Shown here piece by piece: positions 54,784-63,778 of a DNA stretch of 64,000 nucleotides (position 1 is the first letter of the stretch; each line of letters starts with the position of its first letter). The notes under the pieces were generated by a model. The model was not told the DNA's origin. It was given only the letters and a program-made list of their open reading frames with translations, and searched no databases. Position numbers and translations under genes: made by a program. Source of the stretch: Ruminococcus bicirculans (ex Wegman et al. 2014) (GTDB lineage: Bacteria > Bacillota > Clostridia > Oscillospirales > Ruminococcaceae); the NCBI RefSeq assembly GCF_000723465.1, contig NZ_HF545616.1, positions 1,426,001-1,490,000 on the forward strand, written 5' to 3'.

Positions 54784-57342
54784 ATGAAAAAAACAGTAAT
54801 AGGCATAATTGCCCACGTCGACTCAGGCAAGACAACGCTTTCGGAAGCAATGCTTTATTTGTCTGGCAAAATAAGAAAGGTCGGACGTGTAGACCACGGT
54901 GACGCTTTTCTTGACACGGATATGATTGAAAAATACAGAGGTATAACTGTTTTCTCAAAACCCGCAGAATTTGAATATAAAAACACATCTTTCACCTTGC
55001 TTGACACACCTGGTCATGTCGATTTCTCAGCGGAAACTGAGCGTGCCTTGCAGGTGCTTGATCTTGCAGTGCTTGTTATAAGCGGCACTGACGGTGTGCA
55101 GAGCCACACTCAAACTCTTTGGAGGCTGTTAAAGCGTTATAACGTCCCAACCTTTGTTTTTGTAAATAAAATGGACTTGGACGGCGCTGATAAAACCTTC
55201 GTCATGAACAGTTTAGAGGGTCGTCTTGGCAGTGGATTTGTGGATTTCTGCCGTATGAAGTCCGAAGTCGCAGAGGATTGCGCCCTTTTTGATGAAAATA
55301 TTATGAATGAGTTTCTTGAATCGGGATCAATGTCTGACAAGATACTGTCAGATGCCGTGGCTCATAGAAAAGTATTTCCATGCTTTTTCGGCTCAGCTTT
55401 AAAATCACAGGGCATAGAAAAATTTATGAACGCCATTGCAGAGCTTGCACCGTGTGTATATGACAGCGGTACTTTTGGTGCAAAAGTGTATAAAATTTCA
55501 GAGGACGGTGGCTCACGCCTGACTTTTATGAAGATAACAGGGGGCTGTCTTAAGGTTAGAGATCTAGTAGATTACACATCGGCTGACGGTGAAAGCTTCT
55601 CAGAAAAGGTCAGCAGGATAAGAATATATTCAGGGGCAAAATATCGTAATGCGGATAAGGCTGAAACTGGCGTTGTTTGCGCTGTTGAGGGGTTGACTAA
55701 AACCTATGCAGGGCAGGGATTTGGTTTTGAGCAGGATTCTGCAAAACCACTGTTGGAGCCTGTTCTTACCTATCGTGTCGAGCCTGTGTTTGATTTGGAT
55801 ATGCACACTCTGCTGTCGTATTTCCGTGTGCTTGAAAATGAAGATCCACAGCTTCACGTCGATTGGAATGAACAGCTTGGCGAAATACATGTCAGTATAA
55901 TGGGTGAGGTGCAGCTTGAAATACTGAAAAGCATTTTCAAGCGGCGCTTTGATATCGACATTGATTTTGGCGAGGGAAGCATTGCATACAAAGAAACTAT
56001 TGAGAAAACGGTTTACGGCTATGGTCACTATGAGCCGCTCAGGCATTATGCTGAGGTGCATTTGAAGCTTGAGCCGCTGGAGCGTGGCAAGGGTCTGCGT
56101 TTTGCAACCGAATGCAGTGAAGATACGCTGGACAAAAATTGGCAAAGACTTATTCTTACCCATTTGCAGGAGAAAAAGTATCTTGGCGTTCTCACAGGCT
56201 CTCCTATTACAGATATGAAAATAACGCTCGTTTCGGGAAGAGCGCACCTTAAACACACAGAGGGCGGCGACTTCCGTCAAGCAACATATCGTGCCGTCAG
56301 ACAGGGACTTAGAAACGCAAAGTCCGTTCTTCTTGAGCCTTATTACAGCTTTACACTTGAAGTGCCACAGCAGAACGTGGGACGTGCTATAACAGATATA
56401 CAGAACATGGGCGGAGTTTTCTCACAGCCAGAGGTATCGGGCGAATTTTCCGTTATAAAGGGAAGCGCACCAGTGGCGGAAATGCGTGGATATCAGTCGC
56501 AGGTCATAAGCTACACAAAGGGCGTTGGAAAGCTGATATGCACTTCTGACGGTTACCGTGAATGTCATAATACAGAAGTTGTGCTTGAAGAATATGGCTA
56601 TGATCCTGACAGAGATCTTGAAAATACGGCAGATTCTGTATTTTGCTCTCATGGCGCAGGTTACAATGTCAAATGGAACGAAGTTCCTGATAAGCTTCAC
56701 ATACCTCCAGAGGACAAACGCAGGCAGGTTTCTCAGCCACAGACATACGCTCGTGCCGAAGATTTTGTAAGACGTGCAGTAAGTGATAAGGAGCTTATGG
56801 AGATATTTGAGCGCACTTACGGAAAGATAGAACGTGATAAGTACTATGCGATGCGCAGACCTGAAAAATCTGTAAAGTCAGCGTCAAAGCTGAAGCAGAT
56901 ATACTCAGGCGTGGAATATTTGCTGGTTGACGGCTATAACATAATTTTCTCTTGGGACGAGCTGAAAAAGGCTGCCAACGAGAGCCTTGACCTTGCACGA
57001 AGTATGCTTGTGAACAGGCTTTGCAACTATCAGGGATACAAGCAATGTGAGCTGATACTAGTCTTTGACGCATACAAGGTCAAAGAGCAGGAGCGTGTAG
57101 TGGAAAATTACCACAATATCAGTATAGTTTACACCAAAGAAGCCGAAACGGCTGATACTTATATCGAACGCACTGCTCACAAGCTCAGCCGAGAGCATAA
57201 GGTAAGGGTCGCCACATCTGACGGCATGGAGCAGGTCATAATCATGGGCAGCGGTGCTTTCAGAATGTCAGCTCAGGAGCTTCACGAGGACGTTATCCGT
57301 GTGGAAAAAGAGATAAGAGAATATATCTCCAATATGAAATAA
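54784..57342 (+). CDS. TetM/EF-G-like GTPase fused to a YacP/Rae1-type NYN nuclease domain (852 aa)
   Basis: Residues 1-650 are an EF-G-like translation GTPase close to ribosomal protection proteins: G1 AHVDSGKTT, G2 RGITV, G3 DTPGH, G4 NKMD, then domains II-V with GEIHVSIMGEVQLEIL. After a linker, residues about 710-850 are an NYN/PIN-like nuclease: LLVDGYNIIF (D716, N719), LVFDAYK, AETADTYIE and ATSDGMEQ, as in YacP (Rae1), a ribosome-associated mRNA endonuclease of Bacillus. Length is about 200 residues above TetM. The fusion suggests a factor that enters the ribosomal A site and cuts or clears mRNA. Tetracycline resistance is possible but not shown. AGGAAG precedes the ATG. Confidence 0.85.
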   Translation: MKKTVIGIIAHVDSGKTTLSEAMLYLSGKIRKVGRVDHGDAFLDTDMIEKYRGITVFSKPAEFEYKNTSFTLLDTPGHVDFSAETERALQVLDLAVLVISGTDGVQSHTQTLWRLLKRYNVPTFVFVNKMDLDGADKTFVMNSLEGRLGSGFVDFCRMKSEVAEDCALFDENIMNEFLESGSMSDKILSDAVAHRKVFPCFFGSALKSQGIEKFMNAIAELAPCVYDSGTFGAKVYKISEDGGSRLTFMKITGGCLKVRDLVDYTSADGESFSEKVSRIRIYSGAKYRNADKAETGVVCAVEGLTKTYAGQGFGFEQDSAKPLLEPVLTYRVEPVFDLDMHTLLSYFRVLENEDPQLHVDWNEQLGEIHVSIMGEVQLEILKSIFKRRFDIDIDFGEGSIAYKETIEKTVYGYGHYEPLRHYAEVHLKLEPLERGKGLRFATECSEDTLDKNWQRLILTHLQEKKYLGVLTGSPITDMKITLVSGRAHLKHTEGGDFRQATYRAVRQGLRNAKSVLLEPYYSFTLEVPQQNVGRAITDIQNMGGVFSQPEVSGEFSVIKGSAPVAEMRGYQSQVISYTKGVGKLICTSDGYRECHNTEVVLEEYGYDPDRDLENTADSVFCSHGAGYNVKWNEVPDKLHIPPEDKRRQVSQPQTYARAEDFVRRAVSDKELMEIFERTYGKIERDKYYAMRRPEKSVKSASKLKQIYSGVEYLLVDGYNIIFSWDELKKAANESLDLARSMLVNRLCNYQGYKQCELILVFDAYKVKEQERVVENYHNISIVYTKEAETADTYIERTAHKLSREHKVRVATSDGMEQVIIMGSGAFRMSAQELHEDVIRVEKEIREYISNMK

Positions 57343-57343
57343 A

Positions 57344-57383
57344 AAAAACGATTTTCTGAAAATAACCAGAAAATCGTTTTTTT
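57344..57383. terminator. Bidirectional terminator after the GTPase gene
   Basis: AAAAACGATTTTCTG (57344-57358) pairs perfectly with CAGAAAATCGTTTTT (57367-57381), with T and A runs outside. It serves both the GTPase gene and the minus-strand TAXI-gltS operon. Confidence 0.88.
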
Positions 57384-57384
57384 G

Positions 57385-57564
57385 CTATCTTTTCCTTTTT
57401 TTGGACTTTATTTTTATCTCAGGTATTGCTAAGTTGTCGAATATTACGCCTGATTCGCTATTATTTTCGTTTTCATCATTCTCAGTTTTTACATCTTCAA
57501 CGTGAACTTCTGGAAAAGCAAGGTTATCTGTATAACAGTCAAGATGTTTGTTCTTTTTGTTCAT
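57385..57564 (-). CDS. Small hydrophilic protein downstream of gltS (59 aa)
   Basis: Minus-strand ATG at 57564 lies eight bases after GGAGG, 15 bases behind the gltS stop, and the frame ends just before the terminator. The product has an acidic, Asn-rich middle (EDVKTENDENENNSESG) and a very basic end (KIKSKKRKR). No family is recognised. Position and ribosome site make it the likely last gene of the TAXI-gltS operon. Confidence 0.55.
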   Translation of the reverse strand: MNKKNKHLDCYTDNLAFPEVHVEDVKTENDENENNSESGVIFDNLAIPEIKIKSKKRKR

Positions 57565-57578
57565 ATTCTTTTCCTCCG

Positions 57579-58772
57579 TTAATTAATAAAGTTGATAAAT
57601 CCTGTTATAACAAGGCTGTTTATAAAATCGGCAAACATACTTCCAACAATAGGAACAAGCATATAAGCCTTTATTGAAGGGGCAAATTTTGCTGTTAAAG
57701 CCTGCATATTAGCCATAGCGTTTGGCGTTGCACCTATTCCGAAGCCGCAAGTTCCTGCCGCAAGCACTGCCGCATCATAGTTTCTTCCCATTATATTATA
57801 TACGATAAAGTATGAGAACATTGCCATAAGAAGCACCTGTGCAACCAGCATGATTATCATAGGCAATGCAAGCTCGGCAAGCTGCCAGAGTTTCAATGTT
57901 ATCATGGCTATTCCGAGAAAAAGTGAAAGACAAATACCACCGATATCATTTATTTCACCCATGTGTATGTGTATTTTACCGCTGTATTCACCGATGTTTC
58001 TCATAAATGCTGCAACGATCATTGATCCGATATACACAGGAAAAGTCATGCCTGAATATGAAAGCACCCATGATACAAACGTGCCTATTCCCATTGCTAT
58101 CGCAAGCTGATAAGCTGCAGGTGCGTACATGCTTACAGAACGGTGATGTTTTTGTTCGTCCTCGACAAGTATAGAGTCGTCCTCAGGAATAACAGTTTTC
58201 AGCAGATCATGTTTGAGTATAAGCTTTCTGCCGATAGGTCCGCCCATTACAGAGCCTATAATCAATCCAAAAGTTGCCGCCGCAGTGCAAAGGCTTGTGG
58301 CACCTTGCAGACCAAGGTCTTCAAGCACAGTGCCGAATGCTCCCGATGTTCCGTGACCGCCTACCATTGGGATAGATCCTGTACACATACCTACCAGTGA
58401 GCTTACTCCTAATAGCTTTGAAAGTCCTACGGCAACCGCATTCTGCGCAAATATCAGCACTATCAGGCATAATAAAAATACAATAAGGCTTTTGCCTCCT
58501 GCTTTCAAAACTTTAATGTTTGCCTGAAAGCCGACAGAAGTGAAGAACATGACCATGCAAACTGTTTTTAGCGTTTCATCAAACTGAAATTCGACTATTC
58601 CTGCGACGTGAAGAATACATGATATGATAGCAAAAATAACTCCGCCGATGACAGGAGAGGGAATACAGAAGGTTTCAAGAAATCTGACTTTCTTTTTGAG
58701 AAATCCTCCTAAATACAAGACTCCTACTGCCACCGCAAGAGTTTGATACATATCCACATTTATTGTTTTCAA
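57579..58772 (-). CDS. gltS: GltS-type sodium/glutamate symporter (397 aa)
   Basis: Ten or more membrane helices with the inverted-repeat layout of the ESS family are visible. The two re-entrant signatures are GSIPMVGGHGTSGAFG in the first half and AAGTCGFGIGATPNAMANM in the second. GltS imports glutamate with Na+. The start overlaps the end of the TAXI gene by four bases (ATGA), so the two are translationally coupled; that pairing is unusual and suggests transport fed by the binding protein. The true substrate could differ from glutamate. Confidence 0.88.
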   Translation of the reverse strand: MKTINVDMYQTLAVAVGVLYLGGFLKKKVRFLETFCIPSPVIGGVIFAIISCILHVAGIVEFQFDETLKTVCMVMFFTSVGFQANIKVLKAGGKSLIVFLLCLIVLIFAQNAVAVGLSKLLGVSSLVGMCTGSIPMVGGHGTSGAFGTVLEDLGLQGATSLCTAAATFGLIIGSVMGGPIGRKLILKHDLLKTVIPEDDSILVEDEQKHHRSVSMYAPAAYQLAIAMGIGTFVSWVLSYSGMTFPVYIGSMIVAAFMRNIGEYSGKIHIHMGEINDIGGICLSLFLGIAMITLKLWQLAELALPMIIMLVAQVLLMAMFSYFIVYNIMGRNYDAAVLAAGTCGFGIGATPNAMANMQALTAKFAPSIKAYMLVPIVGSMFADFINSLVITGFINFIN

Positions 58773-59731
58773 ATTTGATCCTCCTCTGTTATAGCAGTTC
58801 CAATGCTGTTATAATATTCCACTGCCCCTTTATGAAAAGCACACGGGATATTATCTGTCGCAAATTTTGTGTCATTATTCGCAAATGAGATCCTTTTCTT
58901 TATCTGGTTATTTTCCTCAAAAAGCATTTCCGTGATATCTGCTACAGTGTCGCTGTCCATCTTTTGGCTTGCCACAAGAACAGCCTTTACGCCGACAGTC
59001 TTGATGTCCTCGTCAATGCCTTTATAAGTTCCTGCCTTTATTACAGTTTCATAGTATCCGTCATAAAGATTCGTCATATATGATATCGTTCTGTCATCAA
59101 GAGGCAATATTCTTATATCCATTTCCTCAGAAAGCTGTGTTATAACATCACATGGAGCACCAAGTACCACGAAAAATGCATCGATAGAGCCGTTTTTAAG
59201 TGCCTCAGCAGACTTCTGATAGTTCATGTTGCACACATCTATCATGTTATAGTCAAGACTTACAGAGTTTAAAATGTACTCAGCATTTTTTGCTACGCCA
59301 GAATCTTCTTCGCCCACAGAGACCTTTTTGCCTTTAAGATCAGCAGGAGTTTGAATATCTGAGTCAGCCGGAACGATTATCTGAAAAGACTCCATGTAAA
59401 GAGCCGCAACTGCACGGACGTTGTTTATTTTGTTACCATTAAAATCTCCTGTGCCATTCACTGCTTCAGACAGGACATCGCTCTGGACTATTCCCATGTT
59501 GATAAAGCCGTCCTTTAAAAGCCTCATATTAGCCTGAGAACCAGCCGTTCTTATATTTGTGATGTTTTCATCAATATCACTGAGAGTGTCAGCAAATTTA
59601 TAATATATACCACCTTCGTTGCCGGATCCCAGTTTTATCTCAGAGCGTTTACAGCAAGAGCAGAACATTGTAAGTATAGCAACTGTAACAATAAATATTA
59701 TTGTATTTTTTATTTTTCGCAATCCGATCAT
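58769..59731 (-). CDS. TAXI-family solute-binding lipoprotein (320 aa)
   Basis: A signal segment (TIIFIVTVAILTMFCSC) leads to a lipobox-like FCSC with Cys26 as probable lipid anchor. The mature protein has the TAXI pattern: LGSGNEGGIYYKFADTLSD, AGSQANMRLLKDGFINMGIVQSD, then ADLKGKKVSVGEEDSG and DAFFVVLGAP. TAXI proteins normally deliver glutamate-like or other acidic solutes to a TRAP permease, but none is present here. The ATG at 59731 touches the AAAGGA site; a TTG at 59722 has better spacing and may be the true start. Confidence 0.85.
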   Translation of the reverse strand: MIGLRKIKNTIIFIVTVAILTMFCSCCKRSEIKLGSGNEGGIYYKFADTLSDIDENITNIRTAGSQANMRLLKDGFINMGIVQSDVLSEAVNGTGDFNGNKINNVRAVAALYMESFQIIVPADSDIQTPADLKGKKVSVGEEDSGVAKNAEYILNSVSLDYNMIDVCNMNYQKSAEALKNGSIDAFFVVLGAPCDVITQLSEEMDIRILPLDDRTISYMTNLYDGYYETVIKAGTYKGIDEDIKTVGVKAVLVASQKMDSDTVADITEMLFEENNQIKKRISFANNDTKFATDNIPCAFHKGAVEYYNSIGTAITEEDQI

Positions 59732-59849
59732 TCCTTTCTAAAATATTCAAAAAGTTATCCTACTGATAATATCATATCCATATTTGCATTAAACATATAC
59801 TTCATATAAAAAAATCACCTATCAGCTTTTTGGTATTATCATTGAGGTT
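59732..59849 (-). promoter_or_regulatory. Upstream region of the TAXI-gltS operon
   Basis: 118 AT-rich bases between this operon and the terminator of the next one must hold its promoter. Several TATxAT-like boxes are present on the minus strand, but I cannot choose a -35/-10 pair. Confidence 0.35.
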
Positions 59850-59878
59850 AAAAAAGCCACACCGAGCGTGGCTTTTTC
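59850..59878 (-). terminator. Terminator of the MoxR-DUF58-transglutaminase operon
   Basis: AAAAAGCCAC and GTGGCTTTTT form a perfect stem around CGAGC-type loop bases, four bases after the stop of the transglutaminase gene on the minus strand. Confidence 0.85.
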
Positions 59879-59881
59879 TCT

Positions 59882-62563
59882 CTAATATAGACAGTAAACA
59901 AATTTTGCATTAAGAAGCTTAGCGCCCGAAAGCTTTGGCAGGACGATCTTGTCCTTTACGATTTCAAAATAAGAAAGTGCGGTTTCGAGTTCCCCATCAG
60001 ATATTACTGAGTTGCTCATTTCCGCTTTGACAGCAAGTTCTCCGATATATTTTATCATATGAGAGAAATCATTGATTTGCATTTCCTGGCATTTTTCTGT
60101 TAATCTGTCACAAAGCTGTAAGTCTGTAATATTTCTGCTGTCGGTAATGCCTATAAGCTTTAAATATTTGAGCATATAGCGGTATACCGCCACAGTGCGT
60201 GATCTATTGTCCCCATTACTTAGTTCCGAACGCATTTTCTTTACCTTAACATCTCTATGGACTACAACGCCGAAGGCTATAAGCAGAAGTCCGCCCATAG
60301 TGATGAAAATTCCTACAAATGAGCCATGGTCGCTGTTGTTTTCTGTTATTCTTGATGAAACAGAAGTTTTCCCAGCGCCTGACATCACTCCGGCACCATG
60401 TCCGTTGCTTGCAGAATTTGTTTTCTTTGTTGTTGAAGTTTTTGAACTGTTTGCAGGCTTTTTAGTAACCACTGAAGTTGTGCCACCCTGACCGCCATTT
60501 TGTGTGGTAGTCGTAGGCTTGCTTTCTGTGCTTTTAGTTGTTGTAACTTCCTTAGGGTCTTTCTCTTGTTGCGTAAGATTAGGATTATCATTATCATAAC
60601 CTGGTGTGAATTCTGCAGGATACCAACCTGCATTGTCTATAAATACCTCAGCCCATGCGTGCGCACATTTGTCCTTTACACTTACCTCGTATGTTGAATC
60701 ATCTTCAGGTTCACCGAGCTGTGAATTAAGCACCACATATCCCTCTACATATCTTGACGGATAGCCAAACATTCTTAAAAGCTCTGCACCCGCTGTTGCG
60801 AAATATGAACAATAGCCCTCCTTTTGTGTACCTAAAAAATAATCTATGAAATCTTCACCTTTTGGAGTAACACCCGGTTCAAGGGTATAAGTGAAGTTAT
60901 CAGAGAAATAGTTTTTTATTGCAGTGCTTATTTCTTCATAAGTCCAATCACCCTTGTGGTAAATATCCACGCCAAGATATTCGTTGAGTATCTCTTTATA
61001 TGCCTTATCAAGCTCATCAGACTTTGAAACGTCCATATATTTCTGGTGAACAAACTCTGAGTAAGCGTCAACACCTCTGTCCTTATTAACAGACAATGCA
61101 GGCACTTCTGTGGCTATAGCCTCAGGGAGAGCTTCAAGTCTTTCTTCTATAAGAGAGGGGTCAAAATAGTAAAGAGAATACTTTGTTGAACTTAATTTGA
61201 CATATGACTCAGTGGTAGGACGCATTTTTTTATCGTCTGTATTTCCATCACTTGAATATAAAGAAGCGTATGGCGCATACACAAATTTCTTGCTTGCGCC
61301 GAGAACAGATACAGAAATCTGAGCAGGGGTCAGATCAGCGTATTTTCGTTGGATAAGGTCATAATCCAGATCCTGCACCCATATCTTGCCTTGCTCAAAA
61401 TCATCAGAGAAGGTGTCTTCATTGCCATTCACGTCAACAGGAGTCCAGCTATTGTCGTTATAAACGCCTGCTACATATCCACGGAGATATAGTGTATTAG
61501 AGAATTTTGGAGTGACCACTTTTAGTGCTGTTGAGCCGTTGAAGCTAATGCCTGCTGTCTTGCCAAGAACGCCTCCGTTTGTGCCACCAACTGTTTTTAT
61601 ACCAAACAGATCAAATCCGCCGTCATAATCTGAAAAAGCATTTCTCAGGTCAGAGAGAGAGAAATTTGACACTGCTGTAGAAATATCATGTCTGTATTTT
61701 GCAAATGACTCAGGACGTGTAAAGCCTGTTATTGCTGAGAAAAGCATAATAACTACAAGTACCAACGAACTTAAAATAGCCGTGAATTTCATGAATACGT
61801 TATAGAAACAAGCTTTTTGCTTTTCAGATGTAAAATAAAACGTGCGTTTTCGCTCATGCACCGCAAAGGTGTTTTTTCTTCCTGCCTTGTTAGTTGTGTG
61901 GTTTATTATGTGCAGTGCAAGCACTGTCACCCAGCATACAAACAGACCAATAACAGTCCACATTGACGGCTCCCAGCCCCAATACATTCCAAGCTCGAAA
62001 ACAGGAAATGTAATGATGAACAGCAGTGGAAAATCTATCCTATAAAGGCAGGCTGCTGCCGTTCCAAGGCAAACAAGAGTTATAAAAAATACGAAAAAAT
62101 TTGACGCAAGATATGGGTAGTCGATAGTAGAAATCCCACTAAGCTGAACGCCAAGAGTTGAGTTAGGTTGATTTGCCCTTGAAAGATATCTGTCTATAAC
62201 AACGAACAAGCCGTATTTTATTGTAGATATCCTGCTCACAAGGTAAATTACATGAAGTATCATCACACCAAGTGCAGAAAACTTAATTATCTTGTGTGAC
62301 GATTTCATCAGACCAAACACAAGTGAAAGCATGGCGGAGTAATATATGATCGTGGTCTTGTATATTTCCATATCAAGGAATGATACTGCCATAAACGCTG
62401 TGCATATGGTCGTCACAAAGGTCAGAAGTATCTGAAACCCTAGAAATGAGCCTGAATTATGTTCACGCTCACAATTCATAAGGATATCTCCGTCAATGCA
62501 GATACCATTGCTGCTGATAAATCCTATATCTTTGTTTTTGCTTTTTATTCTTTTCTTTTTCAT
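59882..62563 (-). CDS. Membrane transglutaminase-like protein (893 aa)
   Basis: AAAGGTGACAAC precedes the minus-strand ATG at 62563; an upstream ATG at 62605 lies inside the DUF58 gene. Six or so membrane helices in the first 270 residues and one later helix (about 300) resemble the TgpA/DUF3488 layout. The external transglutaminase core has Cys585 in EGYCSYFATAGAELLR and His635 in CAHAWAEVF; the third residue is Glu in WYPAEFTPG where many relatives have Asp. A Thr/Ser/Lys-rich linker (about 680-740) precedes a last helix and a cytoplasmic tail. It is encoded with MoxR and DUF58, a common trio of unknown assembly or maturation function. Confidence 0.85.
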   Translation of the reverse strand: MKKKRIKSKNKDIGFISSNGICIDGDILMNCEREHNSGSFLGFQILLTFVTTICTAFMAVSFLDMEIYKTTIIYYSAMLSLVFGLMKSSHKIIKFSALGVMILHVIYLVSRISTIKYGLFVVIDRYLSRANQPNSTLGVQLSGISTIDYPYLASNFFVFFITLVCLGTAAACLYRIDFPLLFIITFPVFELGMYWGWEPSMWTVIGLFVCWVTVLALHIINHTTNKAGRKNTFAVHERKRTFYFTSEKQKACFYNVFMKFTAILSSLVLVVIMLFSAITGFTRPESFAKYRHDISTAVSNFSLSDLRNAFSDYDGGFDLFGIKTVGGTNGGVLGKTAGISFNGSTALKVVTPKFSNTLYLRGYVAGVYNDNSWTPVDVNGNEDTFSDDFEQGKIWVQDLDYDLIQRKYADLTPAQISVSVLGASKKFVYAPYASLYSSDGNTDDKKMRPTTESYVKLSSTKYSLYYFDPSLIEERLEALPEAIATEVPALSVNKDRGVDAYSEFVHQKYMDVSKSDELDKAYKEILNEYLGVDIYHKGDWTYEEISTAIKNYFSDNFTYTLEPGVTPKGEDFIDYFLGTQKEGYCSYFATAGAELLRMFGYPSRYVEGYVVLNSQLGEPEDDSTYEVSVKDKCAHAWAEVFIDNAGWYPAEFTPGYDNDNPNLTQQEKDPKEVTTTKSTESKPTTTTQNGGQGGTTSVVTKKPANSSKTSTTKKTNSASNGHGAGVMSGAGKTSVSSRITENNSDHGSFVGIFITMGGLLLIAFGVVVHRDVKVKKMRSELSNGDNRSRTVAVYRYMLKYLKLIGITDSRNITDLQLCDRLTEKCQEMQINDFSHMIKYIGELAVKAEMSNSVISDGELETALSYFEIVKDKIVLPKLSGAKLLNAKFVYCLY

Positions 62564-62573
62564 GTTGTCACCT

Positions 62574-63767
62574 TTATAGACATATTTCCTGTATGCTTTC
62601 GGCAACGTGTTTTGCAGTAACGTTCACGACCTCTGCAAACTCATCGTTTATAACGTCGTCTTTCTTTTTATTCGTGATAAGCATATAGGAATAGCGGAAC
62701 GCCAGATCGTTATCGTTCATAACGCCGCTGAGATTGCTGTTATATGCGGGAGAAAAATACATCAAGTGACCGCATTTATATCTCTCAGGCTCATTGATGT
62801 AATTTATCATAGACAGGTCAGGCTCATCATAAACAGAAGCCTGCAACAGCAGACTTATAAGCAGCCTTGCACTTTCTTCGTCTGTAACGTTCACTACTTC
62901 GCTCAAATCTTTCTTTTTATCATACCACACTACCTTATGAGGTGTGTCATTTTCTATGAGATAATAGGATATAGACGCTATAGCCTCTACAAGAGTATCA
63001 TATATGAGCATATAATCGTCTGTATTTGTATCAAGGTGGAGATCCGCCATAAGCACGATAGAGTTTGATATTGGCAGAGAGTAATCCTTGACCATGGTCT
63101 TATCCTGCTTTGCAGTAAGCTTCCAATGTATCCTGTTTATTTTGTCACCATCATGATATTCGTGTATATCAAAAATCTCAGAGGGATCATCGCCCTTTGA
63201 TGTCTTGGAATAATCATCGGTTTCAAGACCCATTTCAGCATAATTGGCAATGTTGTTTTCGATAGGTATATAGTCAGGAACTATAGTGAAAGTACTTTCG
63301 CCAAAAAGTTTGGAAGCAGCGTCGGTGCTTACTCTTATCTTGAAAAGCTTCAGCATATCAACAATGCGACAGCGTTTTATGTTCATTCTGACAGTGCCAT
63401 AATGCTTTGCAGAAACGTGCAAAGTAAGATACTGAACATCATCAGGATAAAGGGGAGTGTTTATCTTCATTGTATTTTTGTCGCCGTCAAGAGTGTTGTA
63501 ATATTCTATCTCTATAATCATATTGGCGACAGGCAACTTTGAACGGTTTTGCAATCTCAGCACAACAGGTATCTTTGACGATCTGCCTGCGGTTTTCTGA
63601 GTGTTCACAAAACCAACGCTTATTTTCTTTGACATTTTTTTGAGCATAACGAATAAGATTATAGGCATAACAAGTAAAAATGCAAAGAGATAAAAAGAGA
63701 AGCTACCAACATATAATATATAGAAAAAGATAGAGGCGATAAATAATATTATATATAAAACCAGCAT
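62574..63767 (-). CDS. DUF58 protein (397 aa)
   Basis: GGAGGAGC precedes the minus-strand ATG at 63767. Two membrane helices in the first 45 residues anchor the protein. The DUF58 signature is visible as FDIHEYHDGDKINRIHWKLTAKQDKTMVKDY, split here as FDIHEYHDGD and INRIHWKLTA; a von Willebrand A-like fold follows. DUF58 proteins are partners of MoxR ATPases. The gene starts 11 bases after the MoxR stop and ends 10 bases before the transglutaminase start. Confidence 0.85.
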   Translation of the reverse strand: MLVLYIILFIASIFFYILYVGSFSFYLFAFLLVMPIILFVMLKKMSKKISVGFVNTQKTAGRSSKIPVVLRLQNRSKLPVANMIIEIEYYNTLDGDKNTMKINTPLYPDDVQYLTLHVSAKHYGTVRMNIKRCRIVDMLKLFKIRVSTDAASKLFGESTFTIVPDYIPIENNIANYAEMGLETDDYSKTSKGDDPSEIFDIHEYHDGDKINRIHWKLTAKQDKTMVKDYSLPISNSIVLMADLHLDTNTDDYMLIYDTLVEAIASISYYLIENDTPHKVVWYDKKKDLSEVVNVTDEESARLLISLLLQASVYDEPDLSMINYINEPERYKCGHLMYFSPAYNSNLSGVMNDNDLAFRYSYMLITNKKKDDVINDEFAEVVNVTAKHVAESIQEICL

Positions 63768-63778
63768 TTGCTCCTCCG

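Noticed and set aside
54784-57342. Reading this gene simply as a tet(M)/tet(W) resistance gene
   Set aside because: The extra NYN nuclease domain and sequence divergence make a plain resistance call unsafe.
60195-60697. Plus-strand frames opposite the transglutaminase gene
   Set aside because: Shadow of the Thr/Ser/Lys-rich linker region.
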